A stretch of DNA of 64,000 nucleotides from Porticoccus sp038143955 (GCA_038143955.1 JAYQMT010000005.1:124001-188000), one strand, 5' to 3'. Positions 1 through 11,137 are shown, numbered from the stretch's first letter. Program-made: numbers and translations. Notes: a model not told the origin generated them from the sequence alone.

Positions 1-50
1 TGACCAAAACGTTTTCGCGCTTTATGGACTGGTAGCCCATTTAGAATCAT
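1..50 (-). CDS. rsmA: 16S rRNA dimethyladenosine transferase RsmA (KsgA), N-terminal fragment
   Basis: Only the first 16 or so codons lie in the window. The peptide reads MILNGLPVHKARKRFGQ, and ARKRFGQ is the conserved start of RsmA, which dimethylates two adenines near the 3' end of 16S rRNA. The lptD-surA-pdxA-rsmA order is standard in gammaproteobacteria and supports the call. The frame is open into pdxA upstream, so the start is inferred from family length. The rest of the gene lies beyond the left edge. Confidence 0.7.
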   Translation of the reverse strand, partial: MILNGLPVHKARKRFG

Positions 51-64
51 TAATATATCATGAC

Positions 65-1030
65 CTACCATTTTTTTTGCATATTCGATAGCAGTTACAA
101 GACTTCCAATATTGCCCATATTCGTTCCAGCCAATTCAAGAGCTGTGCCATGATCTACAGATGTTCGTATGATTGGCAACCCGAGAGTTACATTTACTGC
201 ATTGCCGAAGCCTTTATATTTTATCACTGGAAGCCCTTGGTCATGATACATCGCCAAAATTGCATCACAGTTATTCAGGTATTTAGGTGTAAAAATAGTA
301 TCAGCTGGCAATGGTCCTTCAAGCAAAACCCCTTCACTTCTTAGCTCATTCAAGCAAGGCTTGATAATATCTATTTCCTCCATACCTAAGTAACCATCTT
401 CACCTGCATGGGGATTCAGCCCACAAACTAATATTTTAGGGCGTCTAATACCGAATCTGTTCTTAAGATCACTATTAAGAATACAAATGGTTTCTTTTAA
501 CGAATCTTTTGTAATATGTCTTGGTACTTCAGATAGAGGCATATGTGTCGTCACAAGCGCTACCTTGAGATCCTTTGTGGCAAGCATCATCACAACTTTT
601 TTTGTAGAGGTTTTATCTGCCAAAAATTCAGTATGACCTGTAAATTTTACACCTGAAGAATTTATAATACCTTTATGGATCGGACCTGTTACAAGCGCTT
701 GGCAGTATTTTTTTTTTGACAGTCAGTAATTGCTGCAGAAAGTGTCTCCAATACATACCCAGAATTATCCGAATTTAAGATACCCGGAATAACTGGAGAT
801 TTTAAATTAATAGGTTTAACTGATAGCTCAAATTTTCCTGAGGCTGCGGGCTTAGATTGATCATATAATCTAATTTTTAGCGGTAGACCTAAATCTTTGG
901 CCCTCGATATCAAAAGTGTTGGATCAGCGTAAACTACCAATTCAAAATCAAGTGGTTCTTGTGAAAGCTGTATCAGTAAATCTGGTCCTATACCAGATGG
1001 CTCTCCTGGAGTAACGGCTATTCTCATCAC
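65..1030 (-). CDS. pdxA: 4-hydroxythreonine-4-phosphate dehydrogenase PdxA (frameshifted)
   Basis: PdxA oxidises 4-phosphohydroxy-L-threonine in pyridoxal-phosphate synthesis. The N-terminal part (113 codons from 1030) opens MRIAVTPGEPSGIGPD, the family signature. The frame breaks in a run of ten T at about 708-717 (+ strand) and continues in another frame with LVTGPIHKGI, GLNPHAGE and YHDQGLPVIK, all typical PdxA segments. The total of about 321 residues is close to the usual 329. The ATG overlaps the surA stop by four bases, implying translational coupling. Near the 3' end a run of eight A (minus strand) keeps the frame open into rsmA; one A fewer gives a stop at 65-67. Confidence 0.9.
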
Positions 1031-2325
1031 AATTTAATATCTATAAAAGCCTCGTCTCGTATCTCTTTTAGCCAGATTTCTAGTTCCTCTTTGAACCTTT
1101 TCTGTTTTAGAGTATTTCTTGCTTGAGAGCGCTTAATATCATCACTAAAATCTTGCTCTCGGCGCTCTATTACCTGCAATATATGCCAACCATAGGTAGT
1201 CTCAAAAGCCTCACTGACGTCACCTATACTTACAGCAGCCATTATCTCCTCAAATTTAGGCTGGAATTGCCCTGGAACTGACCAACCAAGAGAGCCGCCT
1301 GATAATGATGTACCAATATCCTCAGAATACAATTTAGCGCTTGCAGTAAATTTTTCTCCATTTAATATCTTATCCCTAATTTTCTTTATCGCTTCCAGTG
1401 TCTGATTTTTATCTCTTACTTCGTTTGGAATCAATAAAATATGCCGCACATTATGCTGCTGAACCAAATTTTCTGAAATCCCACCTCTTCGGTTATAGAG
1501 CTTGAGTATATGAAATCCAGCATCACTTTTAATTGGTTCGGTGATTTGACCTGGAGATATATTTTCAATTGCTTGCAAAAAAATTTCAGGTAGTTGCTCC
1601 GCTTTTTTCCAACCCATATCACCACCTTTTTTAGCCTCTCTTCCTTTTGATTTGGCAATGGCCATGGCTTTGAAGTCTTGATTATTTTTTATTTGAAAAT
1701 AAATATCTAGAATCGCCTCTTTAACTCTGGATGTTGCTTCCTCAGAACTATTAGATGAAATAGGTAGCATAATATGTCCCAGGTTTACATCAGGCATTGC
1801 CCAGGAGCGACCTGCTTCAGTATTGAGAAAATTATCTATAGCTTGTTCGCTGATAGACACTCTTTTATTCATATTTCCTTCTTGAACACGGCTAATTAGC
1901 AGTTGCTCCCTTACTTTTTGTCGGAAAACTGATGGGCTTATCCCACTCCTTTGTGCATCATCTAAAAGATCTTGTAAAGTTTTACCTTGGCGTTGCGCAG
2001 TCGCACTTATTGCACTGTTGACCTCTTCATCAGAATATCTTATTCCAGCTTGCTTAGCCTTTAAAAGTTGAATTCTCTCAATAATTAGGCGGTCTAAAAC
2101 CTGGGATAAAATTTCCTCTTCTGGCGGTGCTTTAGTGTTACTTGCTTGCAGTCTACCGATCACCTCCAAAGCCCTTTCTTCTAGTTCGCTTCTCATTACA
2201 ACTTCATCATTCACAGATGCTACGACCTCATCTATGAGTATTTCTTCTGCAGCTAGTGAAAAGGAAATTGCAGCAAAGAAGTGCGCTATAAATATATACA
2301 ACAATGAAAAGTTTACTTTTATCAT
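1027..2325 (-). CDS. surA: Periplasmic chaperone / peptidyl-prolyl isomerase SurA
   Basis: SurA escorts unfolded outer-membrane proteins, LptD among them, across the periplasm to the BAM complex. The 432-residue product has a signal peptide (about 1-25, ending SLAAEE), an N-terminal SurA domain (about 26-150), and two parvulin domains at about 180-280 and 288-390, each ending in a GWHIL or GFHIL type segment. The length equals that of E. coli SurA (428). The gene starts three bases after the lptD stop and overlaps the pdxA start, so lptD-surA-pdxA-rsmA is probably one operon. It is intact. Confidence 0.96.
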   Translation of the reverse strand: MIKVNFSLLYIFIAHFFAAISFSLAAEEILIDEVVASVNDEVVMRSELEERALEVIGRLQASNTKAPPEEEILSQVLDRLIIERIQLLKAKQAGIRYSDEEVNSAISATAQRQGKTLQDLLDDAQRSGISPSVFRQKVREQLLISRVQEGNMNKRVSISEQAIDNFLNTEAGRSWAMPDVNLGHIMLPISSNSSEEATSRVKEAILDIYFQIKNNQDFKAMAIAKSKGREAKKGGDMGWKKAEQLPEIFLQAIENISPGQITEPIKSDAGFHILKLYNRRGGISENLVQQHNVRHILLIPNEVRDKNQTLEAIKKIRDKILNGEKFTASAKLYSEDIGTSLSGGSLGWSVPGQFQPKFEEIMAAVSIGDVSEAFETTYGWHILQVIERREQDFSDDIKRSQARNTLKQKRFKEELEIWLKEIRDEAFIDIKL

Positions 2326-2328
2326 AAT

Positions 2329-4917
2329 TTATTTGTTATCAGGTATTTCATAACCAGATATTCCATCCTGAACTATTCTGTCCATTTTAGATCCAAAACC
2401 TGCTATACCCTTTATTTGAAAAGAAAGAAATATACCATTATCTTCCTCCAACTGATCCATAGGTAATGATTCTAGGTCATCTCGATCAATAAATTTACGC
2501 CCCAACAAGCTTACTCGAACACAGCAACTTTCATACTGCACTCCAAAAAAGGTCTCTAAAATCCTAGTATTCGTGACATCATAATTATGACGAGCTACGA
2601 AATCCCAGCTCCTAGTGATTGGATATGCAACAGAAAAATCACTTTGCTCAATATCATTATTGTACTTTTTGCCATTTATTATTAATGGATCTTTATTATT
2701 GAATCGATAACTTAGGTTTAGAAGACGATTTCCCTGTCCACGGTATCTGAGACCAAAACTCCCACGATCAAGCTCACTATCATCTGAATCGTACTGTGCA
2801 TCAGCAATAGCCCTCCAGTTGTCGCCTAGCCTCATTTGAAATTCTGCTGCGTAAGGAGAATCATCTCTTTTCATCTCTTTAGTCACAGATGTTCCCAAAG
2901 ATACATTTCGGTCATCAAGGTAATAAATTTGTCCAAGGCTAGCACTAATTCTTTCAATACCATTTTCATCATCAATGAGGGCTGTAGTTATTCCTATAGA
3001 GACTTGTTTTGTGTCAGATATTCGATCACCACCACTAAATCGCTCATCTCTAAATAGCATATCGTAATCAAAAGTCGTCTCACCTGTATCGAATATTGGT
3101 AAATCACTTTGATCTTCGTCACTTGCTATTACCACATAGAGCCTCGGTTCAAATGTATGTGTATATCCTTTCAACCATGTCGTGGCTCTATCAAGATATA
3201 TTCCTGTATCTATAATCCCCAGTGGAACCGTTACTGATGGGCTATCGCCACCCCCAGCATATACTGGACCATCTAAATCGTATGTTCGATGTTTTATTTT
3301 TAGAGCTGGGCGGAAGTAGCCCCATTCCCAAGAACTGTCCCAACTAGCAGAATAATCCAATTTTAACCTACGACCTGTTACTTTTGATTTTTCATTATGA
3401 TCATAATCACTAAACTGATTATTCATACTAAATTCGAAATTACCAACAGTAAAATTACCATCTGCTTGAATTCTAGGAAGCAGTTTATATTGATCTAATC
3501 CATCTTTGATAAGTGTTTGATATCCTAGGCCTTCAATAAGGAAGTCCCAATTCTTAATTCTTTTTGTGGCGGTACCTTTCTGCTCTAGATAAGACTTGCT
3601 AATTACCTCGAGGGTCGTGGTATCAAGATCTTGAAAGTAGTCTTCGTCACTTGCTCTTGTATAATTTAGATTAGAGCTCCAACCCCTAATAAATCCATTG
3701 TACCTTAAATCAGCTACCCATCTATCTTCTCCCTCTTGGATTTTTTTCTTCGTAATAGGATTAATATCATCATCATCACCACCACCATCATCACTGGAAA
3801 GAAATGCCCCACTAAAAGTGGTTTCGGATATTTTAGAGAGATGTCGCACTTCTAGTTCCACCATTTCTCCACGCTCTTCTATATATCGGGGTGTGAAAGT
3901 CGCATCATAATTTGGGGCAAGATTTAGATATATTGGCTGCGAAAAATCTAATCCATTATCTTTAGTATTTTCCCAGCTAGGAAATAGAAGCCCACTTGTT
4001 CTTCTGTCATCAATTGCAAATCTAACCCAGGGCACATACAAAACTGGGATATCTTTGACCTCTAAGCGAACATGTTTGCCGGTAGCAATTCCTGTTCCAG
4101 GATTCACCTCCAGTTTTGAGGTTACAAGACGCCACGCATTATTTCCAGGTTCGCAGGTAGTATAACCGCCATCATCAATATAGAAAATATCCCCACCGGG
4201 TCTCTGGAGATTCTGTGCTGTGCCTCGGGCTCCAGATTCATGCAATAAATATGTCGCATTATTGATCTCGACATCTAAGGAATCCATATTCATATATGCT
4301 GCGTCCCCACGGAGTAATATACCCGGTTCCCTAAGTTCTATATCACCCTCTAAATCTACAGTTCTATTAATTTGATCTACAGTTGCTGTATCACTGCGTG
4401 CTTGACGATAACCCTGCGTGATATTCACATCACCTTTTAGATAAGCGACATTATCTTGAATGAGCTCTGTGGATTCGGATGCAACTCTTAATGGCGCATC
4501 CTCAGGCTCAAGGTTTGAATCTGGATAGTTACGTTCTGGTTCAATATAAGCACCACAACATCCAGAGGCCCTCGAGGCAAGCTGTTCTTCAGCAAGATCT
4601 TCTTCATCAATCCAATCAAGATTATTAGCTTTTTTGACTTGTGTTACTATCTCACTTTCAATCTCTTCTTCTACAACAGAAAAAGTCTCAATTTTATTTG
4701 GTCTTGGGTATTCGTTTCCTAGTACGGATTGTTGTGAGCAAGCCCACTTTCCGTCATCCCCTGTTGCACACTCCCACTGGGGGTATGTATTAGTTATTTC
4801 TGCAAACGATTTTTGTGAAAATAAGACAATAAAAAAGATAAATGCTATAAATAAACATGATGAGCGTAATACGCTATAGGGATTCTCACATATGTGGCCC
4901 ATACCTCTTTGCATCAT
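2329..4917 (-). CDS. lptD: LPS-assembly outer-membrane protein LptD
   Basis: LptD is the barrel of the LptDE translocon that inserts lipopolysaccharide into the outer leaflet. A signal peptide (hydrophobic VLRSSCLFIAFIFFIVLF, cleaved near SFA-E) precedes a cysteine-bearing linker (WECATG, KWACSQ, GCCGAY), an OstA/LptA-like domain (SDTATVDQINRTVDLEGD) and a long beta-barrel region. TTCEPGN and the C-terminal pair in YESCCVRV correspond to cysteines used in the interdomain disulfides. The frame is open back to a TTG at 4962, but ATG 4917 places the signal peptide better. The gene diverges from amgK, as in Pseudomonas. Confidence 0.95.
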   Translation of the reverse strand: MMQRGMGHICENPYSVLRSSCLFIAFIFFIVLFSQKSFAEITNTYPQWECATGDDGKWACSQQSVLGNEYPRPNKIETFSVVEEEIESEIVTQVKKANNLDWIDEEDLAEEQLASRASGCCGAYIEPERNYPDSNLEPEDAPLRVASESTELIQDNVAYLKGDVNITQGYRQARSDTATVDQINRTVDLEGDIELREPGILLRGDAAYMNMDSLDVEINNATYLLHESGARGTAQNLQRPGGDIFYIDDGGYTTCEPGNNAWRLVTSKLEVNPGTGIATGKHVRLEVKDIPVLYVPWVRFAIDDRRTSGLLFPSWENTKDNGLDFSQPIYLNLAPNYDATFTPRYIEERGEMVELEVRHLSKISETTFSGAFLSSDDGGGDDDDINPITKKKIQEGEDRWVADLRYNGFIRGWSSNLNYTRASDEDYFQDLDTTTLEVISKSYLEQKGTATKRIKNWDFLIEGLGYQTLIKDGLDQYKLLPRIQADGNFTVGNFEFSMNNQFSDYDHNEKSKVTGRRLKLDYSASWDSSWEWGYFRPALKIKHRTYDLDGPVYAGGGDSPSVTVPLGIIDTGIYLDRATTWLKGYTHTFEPRLYVVIASDEDQSDLPIFDTGETTFDYDMLFRDERFSGGDRISDTKQVSIGITTALIDDENGIERISASLGQIYYLDDRNVSLGTSVTKEMKRDDSPYAAEFQMRLGDNWRAIADAQYDSDDSELDRGSFGLRYRGQGNRLLNLSYRFNNKDPLIINGKKYNNDIEQSDFSVAYPITRSWDFVARHNYDVTNTRILETFFGVQYESCCVRVSLLGRKFIDRDDLESLPMDQLEEDNGIFLSFQIKGIAGFGSKMDRIVQDGISGYEIPDNK

Positions 4918-5042
4918 GCTTACCCGTTTTTTGTGTGAATAAACTTTTAGTAATTTAATCAATGTTACATTTTACTCATTCTGAAGCATCATGCGAGGGT
5001 TTGAGGTAGAATCTATAGTCTTTTTTTTATTGAATTATAAAT

Positions 5043-6110
5043 ATGATAGATTTAGCTCTTTTTGAAAATTGGATTCAGCAACATTTGTTTACTTGCGCCA
5101 GGCTTGATGAACCGATGCTGCTTACACAGATAAATAGTGATGCAGGTTATAGACTATATTACAGAATTAACTCTCAACCTACCTTAATAGCTGTTCTATC
5201 ACCGCCATCCAGTGAAAATAATATCTCTTTTGTAAGGTTATCGCAGTGCTTTAAAAAACACCATATTAGGGCGCCAATAGTCCATGCTGTTGATTATACG
5301 TCAGGATTTTTATTATTAGAGGATTTTGGAGACGATCTACTGGCATCGTCATTTATGGGTAAATATGCAAAGCAATTCTATGCTTCCGCAGAGAGAGAGC
5401 TGATCAAAATCCAGCTAATCCCTAAGAACGAATCTAAGTGTTCATTATATGACAGAGAACTCTTGTTAGCTGAAATGGATTTATTTAGGGAATGGTTTTT
5501 AAGGAGATTAATTAAATTTGATTTAGAGGAAAGCGACAATAAGCTCCTTGATGAAGCTTTTACAGTTATTATAGAAAGTGCATTGGAGCAAACTCAAGTA
5601 GTGGTTCATCGGGACTTCCATTCAAGAAACCTAATGAGATTATCAGGTGGTTCTATTGGTGTAATTGATTACCAAGATGCGGTAATAGGACCTCTGACTT
5701 ACGATATAGTTTCTCTTTATAGGGATTGCTATATAAGGTTGCCAAAAAACTGGGTGATACAAAAATCTTTAGATTATTACCGAAGGGCTGAAAAACTTGG
5801 TATTGCATCTAGAGCTTCTGATAAAGAAATTATTTCTTGGTTAGATTTAATGGGTCTTCAGCGACACATTAAAGTGCTTGGTATTTTTTCAAGATTGCAT
5901 TTGCGAGACAGCAAGCATAGTTATTTAAACGACCTGCCGCTCGTCATTCGCTATATAATTGAGCAACTAAGACCACATCCAAAACTATCTAACTTTTTAG
6001 TATGGTTTGAATACAAGATTCTCCCAAAGGTTTTTAGTCAATCTTGGTACGAGCCGTGGGAAGAAGCGGGCGATTCTGAATTAAAAAGTAACGAAGGGTT
6101 TAAGTCATGA
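5043..6110 (+). CDS. amgK: N-acetylmuramate/N-acetylglucosamine 1-kinase AmgK
   Basis: This is an aminoglycoside-phosphotransferase-fold kinase. HRDFHSRNLM (about residue 190) is the catalytic Brenner motif and IDYQDAVIGP the metal-binding motif. In Pseudomonas, AmgK phosphorylates MurNAc at the anomeric position in the peptidoglycan recycling route that avoids de novo UDP-MurNAc synthesis. The 355 residues are slightly longer than usual (about 340). The gene sits opposite lptD and overlaps the murU start by four bases (ATGA), the arrangement known from Pseudomonas, so the assignment rests on motif plus context. It is intact, unlike the next gene. Confidence 0.9.
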   Translation: MIDLALFENWIQQHLFTCARLDEPMLLTQINSDAGYRLYYRINSQPTLIAVLSPPSSENNISFVRLSQCFKKHHIRAPIVHAVDYTSGFLLLEDFGDDLLASSFMGKYAKQFYASAERELIKIQLIPKNESKCSLYDRELLLAEMDLFREWFLRRLIKFDLEESDNKLLDEAFTVIIESALEQTQVVVHRDFHSRNLMRLSGGSIGVIDYQDAVIGPLTYDIVSLYRDCYIRLPKNWVIQKSLDYYRRAEKLGIASRASDKEIISWLDLMGLQRHIKVLGIFSRLHLRDSKHSYLNDLPLVIRYIIEQLRPHPKLSNFLVWFEYKILPKVFSQSWYEPWEEAGDSELKSNEGFKS

Positions 6111-6791
6111 AAGCAATGATTTTGGCAGCTGGTCGTGGAAGAAGATTGGACCCCATTACCGCAACCACTCCAAAACCACTTATTAAAGTTGCAGAAAAAC
6201 CTTTGCTTCAGTAACACATTGAAAATTTAGCTGCAATTGGAATAAATGAAATAGTGATAAATATAGGCTGGTTAGGCGACCAGATTGAATCATATTTCGG
6301 TGATGGAAAATTTTTGGGGTGAATATAAAGTGGTCAAGGGAGTCAGAATTATTGGATACAGGCGGTGGCATCAAGAAAGCTCTTCCGTTACTAGGTAGTG
6401 AACCCTTTTGTTAATCAATAGCGACATATGGTCTAATTTTCCATTAGATGTGCTCTTAAAAAAGAAATTACAGCCTAAAATTCGTGCCCACTTAGTATTG
6501 ATTCCTAACCCCAACCATAATTTTAAAGGTGATTTTACTATAGACTCTCAAAGCATAGTTGGTCTTCGAGTGTCTCAAAGGGACACTTATACTTTTAGTG
6601 GAATTTCTATATTGGATCCCAAGATTTTTTGCTCACACAAGCAATCTATAAAGAAGTTTCCATTACGAGATATTTTAGCTGAGGAAATTTCTTCTCATGG
6701 AGTAACAGGTTCGATTTGGTTCGAAAGCTGGTGGGATATTGGTACAGCAGAACGTCTTGATGCATTAAATAAATTTTTAACTAAAGGATAG
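6107..6791 (+). CDS. murU: N-acetylmuramate-1-phosphate uridylyltransferase MurU (one stop, two frameshifts)
   Basis: MurU makes UDP-MurNAc from MurNAc-1-phosphate. The start MKAMILAAGRGRR carries the nucleotidyltransferase G-x-G-x-x-R motif, and TPKPLIKVA, LLDTGGGIKKALPLLG, YTFSGISIL and WWDIGTAERL match the family. The reading frame is broken three times: TAA at 6212-6214 where relatives have tyrosine (EYH), a frameshift at a GGGG run near 6320, and another at a TTTT run near 6407. Each frameshift is repaired by one extra base. The nonsense codon is a substitution and is less easily explained as a homopolymer error. The restored length of about 228 residues is normal. Either sequence errors or real decay are possible. 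Confidence 0.85.
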
Positions 6792-6854
6792 AGGAGACCA
6801 AATCTATCTAAAATAAATTCCAGTGTAACTGCTCCTATAAGACGTAACTTAAAT

Positions 6855-7900
6855 TCATTGAAGAGATATTCTGAGATTTTTTGCATTCACTGATCTGACA
6901 CCACATAAGGCTAATACTAGTGTTGTAAGTTCATCCCATGGAGCCCCTTGCCTCAACCCTTTTATTGCTCGATCTATTCCCCCTGAAAGTCTTAGCATTT
7001 GTTCCAATTGTCTCATTGAAACTCTACTAATAGTTTTTTTTATAAGAGATTTTCGTTTATCCCATACACCTAATTTTTGTAACAGTGAGTCAACATTTTT
7101 TTTTGCAGAAATTGCTTCCCTCGCTTTTATTAGTGTCCTTATATCCTTAGTAATAGCCCATAGAATAATAGTTATATCGGTACCTTCATCACGAAGCCCC
7201 CGAAGTATACGACAAGCTTTCTTTGCATTTCCCTTCATCATTTCATCTAATAAGATATATACGTTAAATTTCGCATTATCAACAATTAAAGATGACATAG
7301 CTTCAGCTGATATCTCTCCTTTAAGCCCTAAGAGTTTGATTTTTTCAATCTCTTGGGTAGCAGCGAGAAGATTTCCTTCAACTTTTTCAGTCAACACCCT
7401 TAAAGCTTCATCATTTACTTCAATGCCATGCTTGTCCAGCTGATTATTCAGCCAATGTGGTAACTGGTTAGATTCAATGGGCCATATTTGTACAGAAATA
7501 CCTGCTTTTGTTATCGCAGTAAACCATTTACTTTTATTAGTTGAGCGATCTAATTTTGGAGAAATAAACAATGTTAAAGTCTTCTTAGGTATTTTTTGAA
7601 GATATTCTTGGATTATTTTTGATCCCTTCTCACCTGGTTTTCCAGAAATTATACGAATTTCCATAAACTTTTTTCTGAAAATAGAGACATATTATCAACT
7701 TCAAAAAGAATAGTATTCCAATCAAACTTGCTATCTACATGAAACACTTTTCTTTCGATGTAACCATTTGCAACAGCCTGCTTTCTAATAGTATCTGCAC
7801 AATCTTGAACTAGGACTGGCTCGTCCCCGCTGATAATGTACGTTTCAGACAGTCCCTGCGAACTCAAATGTTCATTGAGCTGTTCAGCTTTCAGGTTCAT
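6855..7900 (-). CDS. holA: DNA polymerase III delta subunit HolA (frameshifted)
   Basis: The delta subunit opens the sliding clamp within the clamp loader. The N-terminal part (7900 to about 7650) reads LSETYIISGDEPVLVQ and FDWNTILFEVDNMSLFSEK, aligning with E. coli HolA (YLLLGNDPLLLQ, TDWNAIF, MSLF). The frame breaks at a run of six A (minus strand) around 7667-7673; one added A continues into MEIRIISGKPGEKG, then VEGNLLAATQEIEKI. The total of about 348 residues matches the family (343). The gene overlaps lptE by 17 bases, the usual lptE-holA order. It converges on murU, leaving 63 bases without a clear terminator. Confidence 0.93.
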
Positions 7901-8414
7901 TTTGATTTATCATTTTAATAGTAGCATTTAGGCGACGGATAATATTTTTAGCTAATTTTTTTGTCATTTCACGCTTAAGCATTTTATTTTCTTCATTATT
8001 TGTTGAAACATTATCTTCATTGTAGGTAAAGAACTTCTCTCTCCTTAGTGTTGTTTTGGGCAATAGTATTTCTCCATTTCCAGTAGAAATTATAATATCG
8101 ACCAACTCGATAATTTGTAATTCAGATACTCTTGCCGATGAGCTCACTGTTGCTGTTCGGCTTTTAGATCTCTGGTTTATCAGTGTGATAATAATCCCAG
8201 CTGTTGCTGAAGTATCTGCAATACCTACATTACTCAACTTAAGTGACTTAATGATCGAACGATACAGTAAACTGCTCTCATCCCCGCTAACATAGACCTG
8301 TTCAATATTGCCAAGCATCTGAGCGGTTCCAGCACTTCTAAGATGCCAACCACAACCAACTAAAAAACTACATACTAAGATGCTTAAAACAGCAACAGAG
8401 GTTAATTTTTTCAT
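7884..8414 (-). CDS. lptE: LPS-assembly lipoprotein LptE
   Basis: LptE plugs the LptD barrel and helps its assembly. The 176-residue product has a lipoprotein signal peptide with lipobox FLVGC (lipidated Cys about residue 21) followed by GWHLRSAG, the typical LptE start (GFxLR). RSIIKSLKLSNV and ISTGNGEILLPKTTLRREKFFTYNEDNV fit the family fold. It lies between leuS and holA, as in most gammaproteobacteria. Its partner LptD is encoded 3 kb away in this window. Confidence 0.93.
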   Translation of the reverse strand: MKKLTSVAVLSILVCSFLVGCGWHLRSAGTAQMLGNIEQVYVSGDESSLLYRSIIKSLKLSNVGIADTSATAGIIITLINQRSKSRTATVSSSARVSELQIIELVDIIISTGNGEILLPKTTLRREKFFTYNEDNVSTNNEENKMLKREMTKKLAKNIIRRLNATIKMINQNEPES

Positions 8415-8467
8415 CGTGATTCATCCTTTTTGCTTGACCTATACGATATATTTTTGGCACGCTGCAT

Positions 8468-11007
8468 TTAATTGGCAACAATATTTACTAACTTATTCGG
8501 AACTAATATTATTTTTTGAATATTAAGTCCATCAGTGAAGCGTTTAACATTTTCATGCTCTTTGGAAATTTTTTCTATAAACTCATTAGTTGAGTCATGA
8601 GGCACTTCAATTTGGGCTCGCAATTTTCCATTTACTTGAACGATAATCTTTAATATTTTTTTTGTTAAAATTGTTTTGTCTGCAGTTGGCCATTTTTCAT
8701 TGATCAGCATATCCTTGTTGCCAAGCATATTCCATAACCGATCACATATATGAGGAGCGATAGGCGATAAAAGTAATATGATGGTTTCTAGTGCTTCTCT
8801 CTCAACAGCTAACCGAGCGATACATGGTTCCTCGGACATTTTGCCTATATCATTTAGCAATTCCATTATTGCTGCAATGGAAGTATTAAATGTTTGTCGA
8901 TTACTAAAGTCATTACTTACCTTAGCGATAGTTGTGTGTGTTTTATATCTAAGATTTCGTTGTTCTTGATTTAATTCACTTGGAATAGCTGACTTCGGAT
9001 CTGCTTCTAAAATATTTTTGTTGACTGCTTTCCAGAGTTTTCGAAGGAAGCGTGACGCTCCCTCAACTGCACTATCATTCCATTCTAGCGACTGTTCAGG
9101 TGGTGCTGCAAACATAGTAAAAAGTCTTACTGTATCAGCACCATATTGGTCTATTAACTTTTGTGGATCTACAGTATTTCCTTTTGATTTGGACATTTTA
9201 ATGCCATCTTTTAATACCATACCCTGACAAAGAAGCTTAACAAAAGGTTCATCACACGATACTAATCCTTCGTCTCGCATAAGTTTATGAAAAAACCGTG
9301 CATAGAGTAAATGTAATATAGCATGCTCGATCCCGCCAACATATTGATCAACTGGTAACCAATAGTTTGCAGCATCGCTATCGATCATTCCTTGCTCATA
9401 ATCTGGACAAGTGTATCTTGCGTAATACCAACTAGACTGCATGAATGTATCAAAGGTATCGGTTTCATGCTCAACTTTTTGATTATTCAGTATAGTTTTT
9501 TTCCAATTTAAATCTGATTTAATAGGAGAGTTTATTCCATCCATGATTACATCTTCTGGAAGCAATACCGGCAGACGATCCATCGGAACAGGAATTTCGT
9601 CTCCATTCGTTAAATTAAACATTGGAATTGGTGAACCCCAGTATCTTTGGCGTGAGACTCCCCAATCGCGGAGTCTATATTGAGTTTTTACCTCTCCAAG
9701 CCCAAGTTGTTGAAGTTTTTTTGTAATAGCATCAAAAGCATCCACAGGACTTAAACCACTAAATTCCTCAGAGTTTATAGAAACAACCTCATTTGATGAT
9801 TTGGAAGCATACCAGTTGTTCCATTTACGTTTATTAAAAATACTTGATGTATGATGATCAGGCGAAATCAAGCCTTTATTTTTTTTGCTTGAAGAAACTC
9901 TATCAAATACTTGTTTTATTGGCAGCTGGTGGTCATTAGCAAACTGAAAATCCCGTTCGTCATGACCAGGCACTGCCATTATTGCCCCAGTCCCGTAACC
10001 TGAGATGACGTAGTTTGCTACCCATATAGGTAACTCTTCACCAGAAATTGGATGTAGTGCTGTTATCCCTAAATAGATACCTTTTTTTAAAGATTTTGCA
10101 ACACTTGCTTCAGAGACTGCCTGATCTTTGCAATCATTAATAAATCTTTCTAAATTCGAATCGTTTTTTGATAGTGCCTCAGTGACTGGATGCTCTGCAG
10201 CAATGCAAAGGTAAGTTGCACCCATAAGTGTATCTGGTCGAGTGGTATAAACTGATAAGTGATCAATATCATCTATGGTTTTTTTAGTTGAAACTTAATT
10301 TGGGCACCTTGACTTTTGCCGATCCAATTCTTTTGCATCACCCTAACTTGATCAGGCCAATCTTTTAGGTTATCTAATCCATCAAGAAGCTCATCTGCAT
10401 ATGAAGTAATTTTAATAAACCATTGAGGTATATCCCTTCTTTGCACTACTGAATCACAACGCCAACAGCAACCATTAATAACTTGTTCATTTGCTAGTAC
10501 AGTTTCATCATTCGGGCACCAGTTTACAGTTGCGGTTTTTTTATAGACTAAGCCTTTTTTATAAAGTTGCGTAAAAAACCATTGTTCCCATTTATAATAG
10601 TTTGGATCACAAGTCGTTATTTCCCGTGACCAATCATAGCCAAACCCCAGTTTTTTAAGCTGAATTTTCATATACTCAATATTTTTATATGTCCATTTTG
10701 CTGGGGCTGTATTATTTTTTATAGCAGCATTTTCTGCAGGCAAACCAAATGAGTCCCAACCCATAGGTTGTAGAACATTTTTGCCCATCATTCTTTGGTA
10801 GCGAGAGATTACGTCAGCAATAGTATAATTACGGACATGACCCATATGGAGCTTGCCGCTGGGGTAAGGAAACATAGCAAGGCAGTAATATTTTTCTTTA
10901 CCTGCCTCCTCTTTAACTTCGAAAGCTCTAGTTTCCGACCAAACTCTTTGACAGTCGCTTTCAATTTCTTTGGGGCAATATTCTTCTTGCATAGGTTTTT
11001 TAACCAT
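8468..11007 (-). CDS. leuS: Leucyl-tRNA synthetase LeuS (frameshifted)
   Basis: LeuS charges tRNA-Leu. The N-terminal part contains YPSGKLHMGHVRNY (HIGH class motif) and zinc-domain cysteines (NWCPNDETVLANE, GCCWRCDS). The C-terminal part contains editing-domain sequence (MGATYLCIAAEHP, TGAIMAVPGHDERD), RLRDWGVSRQRYWGSPIP and the KMSKSKGNTVDP catalytic loop. The frame breaks at seven A (minus strand) near 10278-10284; one additional A restores continuity. The restored length is about 846 residues (E. coli 860). An ATG at 10992 (MQEEYCPKEIE) is an alternative start. An essential gene, so the lesion is almost certainly a sequence error. Confidence 0.95.
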
Positions 11008-11137
11008 ATTGAGTTTTGGAGTTTTCTTTATATCTTTTCTTAAGTTTTCAATTATAAGCTAAAGCCCTCTTCAGACCCAGATAGATTTGTTGGGCGGCTA
11101 TTAATAGTTTTCATTTCATTGTTTCCTATAAAAGCAT

